Part shown: one piece after another, positions 56,675-64,000 of the stretch | How positions within the stretch are numbered: the first letter of the stretch is position 1 | Layout: the number at the start of each line of letters is the position of its first letter | Assembly: GCA_964036275.1 (NCBI GenBank) | Contig: OZ038439.1 | Location: 11,744,095 to 11,808,094 of the forward strand | DNA from: Litoditis marina | Lineage: Eukaryota; Nematoda; Chromadorea; Rhabditida; Rhabditidae | Direction: 5' to 3' | Length of the DNA: 64,000 bases | Translations under genes and position numbers: made by a program | Notes under the pieces: model-generated | Seen by the model: only the letters and a program-made list of their open reading frames with translations | Told to the model about the DNA's origin: nothing | Database searches by the model: none

Positions 56675-59600
56675 CTAGTTGTTCTCCAACAGCGGTTCGA
56701 GAACTTCTTCGTACTTCGGTCGAACCAACTCTAGACCTTCTGGGGTAAGATGACTGCCATCGCCGGTATACGCATGTAAACTGGATCTGTTGTAGAGATA
56801 CATGAATTCTCCTTCGAAAAGAGCCTGAAAAATGATTATAAAAGCAGAAGATAGGTTTTTACGTCGGTGAGGTAAACTGTGTGGACGGTTATGGCAGAAA
56901 ACTTTCTTGATCTTATTCATCATCTAGTTTTTGTTCGGAATAGCATTTTCTTTTTACTAATTTGATAGGTACTTATGTGCATGGAGTATTCACACACTTC
57001 TATTTGTTTTGGTGAGATGCTCACCTACCGTTCCCATTAGCTGTGCTTCTCGGTTGAAGGGACCGTGTCTTTATAGTGAGCGTTGCAAGTAATTTTGAAA
57101 AAGGAAAAGAGTCGCTTTCACACAGCGCACTCAAACAAATACCGTAGAGTATAAATCTTTCCTAGTCTAATATACTGTTGGAACGTTGTTTTTCCGCAGG
57201 GATTATAGTCGCCATTTTCCCCATAAAGACAGCATAGGGTTCAATTGATTGGGCGATGCGGGGCGAGCGGTCTTTGATTGTTTGCCAGCAATTGAGAGAG
57301 TGAACAGATCAACTCAGACAATTCTCAGCCAATTGGCCAGCCACTTTTTCATTGGCTGAACGAGAGAGTGTGCAGGTCAGAGAGACCCAGATGTTTGCGG
57401 CCTCATTGACCTGCACACTATCTCGCTTTTGTAGCTGGCCAATCGAAGAAAATCGCGCCAATCGTTCTGAGTATGATACGCAAACGAACTGGCCGCTCGC
57501 CAAACCATGTCCCATACAAAATCAATGGTACGGTGTTCACAACGGTTTGACAAATCCTAGATATGTAAGCAAAAACGTTTTTGCTGTTTTCTCACCTCGT
57601 TGACTCTATTTAAAATGCAGTTTGAGCAATTCAAATGCTCAATTCGAGCACGGAGAAAGTGCTGTTGAGCGACATCGTCCTGAATTTATATGATTACTGT
57701 AGCGACAGTAGAATATCACAATTCGTTCCGAGCACGACGATTATGTCGACCAATCCTGTGTCAACGGTCTTTTAAACTGCAATTGAAAAATGTGTTCCAG
57801 TTTAAAGGACTGAAGCGTTGGGATTCCACTCTTAATCGTCCCTCTTCAAGTGTATTAGTGCAGTTTCTTGTTAGGAATAGCATTTTCTTTTTACTAATTT
57901 GATAGTGTGATAAATCAATGACTCCATAGTTAGAATGGTGCGAGTATTTTCTGTATCGACCACGAATATTCATCTAGGTCAAATCCATGAATCTCGCTGT
58001 GTTTGATGAGAGTGCGACACCGCCAGCCGAATCCGTCAAATACTTGACTGGTAACAATTGTATCCGGTGTTTCAACATTTTCAAACCAACCTGTTTGGTT
58101 CTTTTCAAGTCGGTTAGAGGTATGTTTTGGTGTAGTCGCTTGGCAACTTCGTAAGCAACGCGGAAATTTTCCAGAAAATGGTACGGCATATCGAGTATTA
58201 CGTGTTTGCTCCTCTTGCTGAAATGTTCACGTTCGCACAACCAAACCGTTTACCACACCATTTGTTTAGTGTGAAGCAGTGTTATAACAATGAACTTTGT
58301 CTATTCCAGCCTGAGTACAGCATTTTAACAACATTGGTTGTGAACCAAGTGTTTCAGTACGTTAGATCATTGTGGTTATACTGTTAGTCAAATTCAGAGG
58401 GACGTGAAACATGTTTGACACAGCAGAACTCAGAAACAAAGTGCACTATGCGCTATGCCGCATCAGAATAATCACTTTACGTGACTATTCAGTTTACTTC
58501 CGGTTTACCTGTAATAGTCCATATTTTGCTGCATGATCTGAAGTGCTGTGTCGTTGACGAAGCTTGTTACTGGACCAAGAAGATCCGTCGAACTGACAAA
58601 GAATTTGTTGCAATGAAAAAGTGGGGTTCCTCCGAAGAGGTTCCTCGTACTTTTCGGCGTAGGTAAATAGCCAAGCTCACGATAAGATTTTTTCAAGTTA
58701 CAGGAAATACAGCAAATCTGTTACACCGTCTAATCGTAGTTTTCCAGTACATTGTTGGCCTGGCATAGATTATTATGAAGAATATATTGTGAAACTCATT
58801 TCGGAATGGAATATCACAGTTTAATCTCAAAACGAATACTTTGTGGCTCTAATGTAATGTTTCAGAAGAGCTGTAACAACTTTTAATTTTTTATTCCTAG
58901 TAGACAAGAGATTCGAAAACGTTTGTTTCCGTTATCAGACAATCGTACAGTATGAGTCCCCACAGGCAGGTAACAAACTATACCAACCTTGTCAACCAGA
59001 TAATGATCAATATATCCGGTCGCATTTTGTCCACAACTATGTGAGAGGCATTTGTGAAGCGGGGACAGTCATTGTAGAGCGGCACACATGCTGTAAGAGG
59101 GTCCTTATTCCAGGAGTTAGTTGAACAGTCACATTCTAAGGAGGCATCGTGAATTTTGTCATTGCTCTTTTGTGATGTATGTTGTGTTTAACATGTTTCA
59201 CGTGATAAGTTATTCGATTGATTAACAGTATATGTGCACCACAGTCAATTTCAAAGTCACTCTTTTTGTTTATACTCACAATGAGGTGAGTCCCAATCTA
59301 TCATTCCGTTTTGAGAAGAGGTATTATAACCAGTGGTTGCACCTTCACAAACGACCCAAAATTTTGAAAGAAGACAGAAAATAGAACGCTGGTTCGGGTA
59401 CGCTGGGGTACCTGAACTGTAACGTAGCGCCGCGTTAAATCTGACAAAAACATGTTTATCATATAAGACGCTCCAATCTAAATGGTTTCGGAAATCAGGA
59501 AATCCTAGTGATTTCATGAAATTTTTAGGATGAGACTTTTAACCATCGAAGAGTTATCACTTTTTTAAAATTATTTCTGATTGGACATCGGGTAGTTCCC

Positions 59601-62132
59601 ATTTATTTGAAGTTTAAACAAAAAACCAAACGATCGAATCGCTGTGTCCCGATTCAGGAAATTGAAAAAAAGTGTGTCACAAAAAATTGCAGTTTTCACA
59701 AATCTCTCAAAAAATTGTGTCACAATTTTTCACACTTCAATTTTTTGGGCACAATTTTTCACACTTCCAGTTTTTGGGCCCAATTTTTCACACTACAATT
59801 TTTTGGGCACATTTTTTCACTTTTCCAAATATTGTACATGTTCCAGCAAGAGAGGTTATTACTGAACCACTCGCGCGATACTAATGTTTCCTTCCATACC
59901 CCCCTGACTGCGCCGTATCTAGTATTGGCGATTAGAGCAATGAGACGCAGAGAAACGAGCGCGCATTGAGGGCATCGCCCAATTAGAAAAAGAGACGCAG
60001 AGAAAGAACAGGCGAGACAGATCCGCAGGATTTGAAACCATAACAAGATACGGATCATTGAGAGCTGTGTCAAAGACTATCACAGCATTATCGCGCGAGA
60101 GACATACAAAGTGCAAAGTACCTCTCTTTAGAGAAACAAATGTGTCACAATTTTTCACACTTCCATTTTTTGGGAACATTGTGCAACATTTGTATTGTTC
60201 TATTTTTGCAGAATACTTCTGGTACAGTATCACAGCAATTCGTATCGTTCACTTTTTGCTGATATCGAGGTCAAACCAAACACAACTCACACATTTGTTG
60301 GTTCCCCCACTTTTTACTAATTGTTCTATTTTTGCTAGTTGTACTCCTACAACTTCCTATGTTGCCTATTCACAGAGTGGATCTTGTGAACTCAATATAT
60401 TATTATGGAAATCTTAGTTTTGTGTGTGCACGAAGCCAAATGCAGACCATAAAATTGCTGGTGCTGTAATATAACGCTATTTTAACGCTAAGTTACTGGC
60501 TCTGTGACTATCAACAACTGAACGAAAACGCTAAACGTTCCGATTGACATGTACACCGCTTTTAGCGGCGATAAGCGAACGGGATTGGCGCCATTGAGCA
60601 ATCTACAATTACAGACACCAACTCACTTACAATATAGCCATTATTTCCGTTACCACATGAAAAACCTTCATGTTGAAACTTTCTTGTTTTTCGTTCCAGC
60701 GCCAATTGGCACACATGTCTGGCGCCAGAACGAAACGAAATTTTCTAGGTTTTTGAGCTACCAGTACACACTACATGTGTCAATTACTGAATGAAGCAAT
60801 ATTCAAACTATTCAATTGTCAGTTCGTGTGTTTTTGTTTTGGCGCCATTTGGCGTCTGTTCCGAGCCAGAAGATAAAATTCGGTTTTGAATTTGTGGATC
60901 AATATTTCACATTGGAATATTCAATATCTGTTAACTTGAAACAGTTTGATAGACGATAACTGATATTTTTCCAACTTTGGCGCCAATTGGCGCCAGCGCA
61001 CAATGCCAACAGAACTTTTTTTGATTTTCAGATTGAGCATCTTACTTGCCATGTGATAGTTATTTAGTGTACCGAATTTCAGACGATTCCATTGACGCTG
61101 TTGTGAGTTTGGGTTTTGGCGCCATCTGGCGCCTGGTTCGAGCGCCAGAAGAAAAATTTCAGTTTTGGAAGAAGACTTTCACACTTTTCACCAAATTATT
61201 CAATTTCTATTAGTGTTCAACATTTTAGTTGATGATAAATAGTGTTTTGCCGTTTTTGGCGCCTATTGGCGCCAGCGCCGGGCGCCAATGATGATGTATT
61301 CATCTCATATTTGGCGCGACGGGCTAACTTCTGCATTATAACTCATGTTCCAAATTTCAGCTAAATCGGTTCGGTAGTTTTTCCAATAGTGGTTTTGGCG
61401 CTATTGGCGCCCGCGTCCGGCGCCAGAGATTACATATACATTTCATACTTGGCGCGACGAGCTAACTTTTGGCATAGAATAGATATTCCAAATTTCAGCC
61501 AAATTGGTTCAGTAGTTTTTCCACTACGATGCGGACAGAATTCCGTGAGGGAGGAGGGAGGAGGGACGAGGGACGAGGGACGAATTACGGCGAAACTTTT
61601 CAACAACGACACGAAACCATAACTCAAGCGAAAATAATCCGATTTGGCTGAAATTTTCAAACAATGTTCAATTCGTGATTCTCTAACGTTCTCTCTTTTT
61701 AGTTTTCAAAAAAAGGATATGTTTGAAGATTTTTGGTAATCAAAAGGAAAAAACGAGTCCGCAATGGCCAAACCAAAGACAACTCACGCAGAGCGCTTCG
61801 CGCTCCGCGCGATTAATTTTATGTAACAGGAGTAACAGAACAGCCAGTGGGACGCAGAGACATCAACAGCACACAACAGCCAGTGAATTGGCATAAACCA
61901 ACGTTCCATATCTGACTTGTATATGAATACTATAAATTCAATTGAAAACCTGAAATAAATGATATCTTCCAAACGATTTTCAGTTCAAAAAAAGAAAAAC
62001 GAAAAACTCACAACTTATGGTGAACAATCGCAATTCGCTGTATCGATTCTTCAGGATATCATTCAGCAACGGAAAGGCCCGGTAAGCGATCGAATTTCCG
62101 AGAACCAGTATTTTGGATTTTCCCGGACCTTT
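56675..62132 (-). CDS. SGNH domain of an OAC-like acyltransferase, 5' end outside window
   Basis: Six minus-strand exons join in frame over 222 codons: 62132-62012, 59090-58988, 58592-58509, 58217-58091, 57679-57596 and 56824-56675 (stop TAG). Key blocks: KILVLGNSIAYRAFPLLNDI (SGNH block I, GNS nucleophile), CVPLYNDCPRFTNAS, DKMRPDILIIIWLTS, ALQIMQQNMDYYSKRSKHVI followed by LDMPYHF, LNCSNC, and YTGDGSHLTPEGLELVRPKY (block V, Asp and His of the triad). This series is that of the C-terminal SGNH domain of nematode OAC proteins, where it follows a multi-pass acyltransferase-3 domain that moves acyl groups across a membrane. The first exon found starts with an acceptor, so the membrane domain should lie to the right, beyond the window. 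Introns hold several inverted-repeat elements. The nucleophile and DxxH are intact. Confidence 0.78.
57203..57562. mobile_element. Inverted-repeat element, family GGCGAGCGGCCAGTTTG (long copy)
   Basis: Ends correspond to 33600-33807 in reverse: ATAGTCGCCATTTTCCCCAT and ACGGTTTGACAAATCCTA. The interior carries CATTGGCTGAACGAGAGAGT, GTGCAGGTCAGAG and its inverted partner TGACCTGCACACTATCTCGC, like the element at 3222-3400. It lies in the last intron of the SGNH gene. Confidence 0.65.
58372..58505. mobile_element. Inverted-repeat element, family 'GTGCACAATG' (copy)
   Basis: ATACTGTTAGTCAAATTCAG, GACGTGAAACATGTTTGACA, CAGCAGAACTCAGAAACAAA, TTTACGTGACTATTCAGTTT. It is inside an intron of the SGNH gene. 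Confidence 0.55.
59108..59240. mobile_element. Inverted-repeat element, family 'GTGCACAATG' (copy)
   Basis: ACATTCTAAGGAGGCATCGT, TTGTCATTGCTCTTTTG, GTGTTTAACATGTTTCACGT, GATTGATTAACAGTATA. It is in the first intron of the SGNH gene as seen here. Confidence 0.55.
59690..59847. repeat. About 30-bp minisatellite (left part)
   Basis: CACAATTTTTCACACTTC followed by CAATTTTTTGGGC recurs about every 29-30 bp, three to four times. A further unit lies at 60140-60180 on the other side of an inserted element. Confidence 0.75.
59848..60128. mobile_element. MITE-like element nested in the minisatellite
   Basis: Left AAGAGAGGTTATTACTGAAC, ACTCGCGCGATACTAATG; right, complemented, AAGAGAGGTACTTTGCACTT, CTCTCGCGCGATAATGCTG. 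The interior has two GAGACGCAGAGAAA words and is non-coding. Confidence 0.65.
60690..61535. repeat. About 139-bp diverged tandem repeat with GGCGCC palindromes
   Basis: TTTGGCGCCAATTGGCGCC-like words begin near 60698, 60838, 60977, 61116, 61257 and 61395, a spacing of 138-141 bp. The later units share CCAAATTTCAGCCAAATTGG and TTCRGTAGTTTTTCCA. A GGGAC/GAGGGA-rich stretch follows at 61545-61580. All of it lies in an intron of the SGNH gene. Confidence 0.75.
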
Positions 62133-62264
62133 CTATAAACGTATTTTCAAATCAATATACTTGTTATTCCGTATCCGGTAGCAATGCGCTTTCATGTAAT
62201 CAGTTGAAAACCTCGTTGAGAAGCTCTATTAAAAAATCCGTCCCTCTCTAATTTCACTTTTGAG

Positions 62265-64000
62265 TTAATAATCTGACTCTATGGCAAATGAAAAACCATT
62301 ATCGGAAATATATACTTTTATATTCCGATCTTGCTTCGTTTTCTCAGAAAAGCGGCTTACGTAATGACACCGATACGGGGGTTGCGTACGGGGTATGCTC
62401 AAAATAGCCTGGACAAGTGCAAACATGATTTTGAAACACTTTATCACATACGAGCACACAATAAAAGACTAAAAAAATGAAAATAAATCTGGATGTAAAT
62501 TAACCAAGTCAAGTTGCGTCACAGTGAAAATGTTTATGTCCCCTTCTTTATTGCTTGATATTATGCAAATTTTACAAATTTTCTGCGATCCCTATTGAAT
62601 CGACGCGATCACACTTAAAGAAACCGTTGCGCTATAATGTGAGTTTCAAGAAAAATTCAAAAAGCTCAAAAAAGTCTCTCAATGTCTTCCCACAGACCAT
62701 GAAAAAACTTTCTGATAAAAAGTTTGCAAAATTTGCATAACATCGAGCAATAAAAAAGAGCACATGGACATTTTCACTGTGACGCAACTTGACTTAATTC
62801 ATTTACGTTTCGAGTTATCTTCAGTTTTTAGTTTTTATTTGTGTTGTCGTATATGATAGAACGTTTTAAAAATATTTTTGTACTTTTATAGGCTATTTTG
62901 AGCATACCCCGTACGCAACTCCCCCATCGGTGTCATTACGTAAGCCGCTTTTCTGAGAAAACGAAGCGAGATAGAGATATAAAAGTGTATATTTTTGATA
63001 ATGGTTTTTCATTTGCCAAAAGGTCAGATTGTTAAAGAATCCGTCCCGCTATAATTTTGACTTTTGAGTTAACAAACTGACCCTATGGCAAATAAAAAAC
63101 CATTATCAGAAATATATACTTTTATATTCCGATCTTGCTTCGTTTTCTCAGAAAAGCGGCTTACGTAATGACACCGATACGGGGGTTGCGTACGGGGTAT
63201 GCTCAAAATAGCCTGGAGAAGTGCAAAAATGATTTTGAAACACTTTATCACATACGAATACACAATAAAAGACTAAAAAAAATGAAAATAAATCTGGATG
63301 TAAATTAACCAAGTCAAATTGCGTCACAGTGAAAATGTTTATGTCCCCTTCTTTATTGCTTGATATTATGCAAATTTTACAAATTTTCTGCGATCCCTAT
63401 TGAATCGACGCGATCACACTTAAAGAAACCGTTGCGCTATAATGTGAGTTTCAAGAAAAATTCAAGAAGCTCAAAAAAGTCTCTCAATGTCTTCCCACAG
63501 ACCATGAAAAAACTTTCTGATAAAAAGTTTGCAAAATTTGCATAACATCGAGCAATAAAAAAGAGCACATGGACATTTTCACTGTGACGCAACTTGACTT
63601 AATTCATTTACGTTTCGAGTTATCTTCAGTTTTTAGTTTTTATGTGTGTTGTCGTATATGATAGAACGTTTTAAAAATATTTTTGTACTTTTATAGGCTA
63701 TTTTGAGCATACCCCGTACGCAACTCCCCCATCGGTGTCATTACGTAAGCCGCTTTTCTGAGAAAACGAAGCGAGATAGAGATATAAAAGTATATATTTT
63801 TGATAATGGTTTTTCATGTGCCAAAAGGTCAGATTGTTAAAGAATCCGTCCCGCTTTAATTTTGACTTTTGAGTTAACAAACTGACCCTATGGCAAATAA
63901 AAAACCATTATCAGAAATATATACTTTTATATTCCGATCTTGCTTCGTTTTCTTAGAAAAGCGGCTTACGTAATGACACCGATACGGGGGTTGCGTACGG
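62265..64000. repeat. About 804-bp satellite of palindromic units, running off the window
   Basis: CTATGGCAAAT marks unit starts near 62281, 63085 and 63890 (periods 804 and 805), and adjacent units are nearly identical. Within a unit, TCTCAGAAAAGCGGCTTACG and ACGGGGTATGCTCAAAATAG (62343-62410) recur inverted at 62885-62960. An inner pair, GTTGCGTCACAGTGAAAATG and its complement (62512-62530, 62771-62790), lies inside, so each unit is a large foldback. Small frames here are repeat shadows. Confidence 0.9.

Noticed and set aside
59257..59517. 86-codon minus-strand frame considered as an exon of the SGNH gene
   Set aside because: Exons 62132-62012 and 59090-58988 already join in frame and in correct domain order without it.

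Overview
The window looks like nuclear DNA of a nematode, probably a rhabditid. Genes are split into short exons by AT-rich introns with TTTCAG-type acceptors. Several genes carry an acceptor 2-5 nt before the ATG, as trans-spliced nematode genes do. The recognisable families (glycine-rich PPPP/CGGGCG matrix proteins, a GT49-type glycosyltransferase, an OAC-like SGNH protein, a CTP:phosphocholine cytidylyltransferase) are all common in nematodes. Exon models are manual, built from open frames, splice signals and phase matching. No species is named.

Positions 1-27.6 kb hold a dispersed cluster of seven related secreted glycine-rich proteins: gene 1 (623-1324, -), gene 2 (3903-4670, -), gene 3 (6712-7691, +), gene 4 (12809-14953, +), gene 5 (18312-19706, +), gene 6 (22476-24144, +) and gene 7 (26435-27264, -). 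Each has a signal peptide ending near Ala-Phe-Leu, a short Gly/Cys stretch cut by a phase-2 intron, a proline-rich/CGGGCG block, tyrosine-containing Gly or Gln/Pro repeats, and a C-terminus ending in Gly-Lys. Most of these exons are missed by simple ORF calling. Genes 2 and 3 encode identical proteins despite diverged introns and promoters. Genes 1, 2 and 6 share a promoter module of about 110 bp ending in a TATA box; gene 7 keeps part of it, and one copy at 2.4-2.5 kb has no gene behind it. The likely setting is cuticle or another apical extracellular matrix, with tyrosine and lysine as possible cross-link sites; that role is inferred.

Positions 27.6-50 kb are repeat-rich. They contain gene 8 (32362-34956, +), a smaller Cys/Pro-rich secreted protein with a tandemly duplicated last exon; an ORF1-only LINE remnant with a (TTA)n tail; two tRNA-derived SINE families; several inverted-repeat element families; and a compact cytidylyltransferase gene (39700-41057, +).

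Positions 50-64 kb carry two minus-strand genes broken up by repeats: a GT49-like type II membrane glycosyltransferase (50389-53302; downstream exons uncertain) and the C-terminal SGNH domain of an OAC-like acyltransferase (56675-62132; 5' end beyond the window). The right edge is a satellite of about 804 bp units, each unit itself a large inverted repeat.
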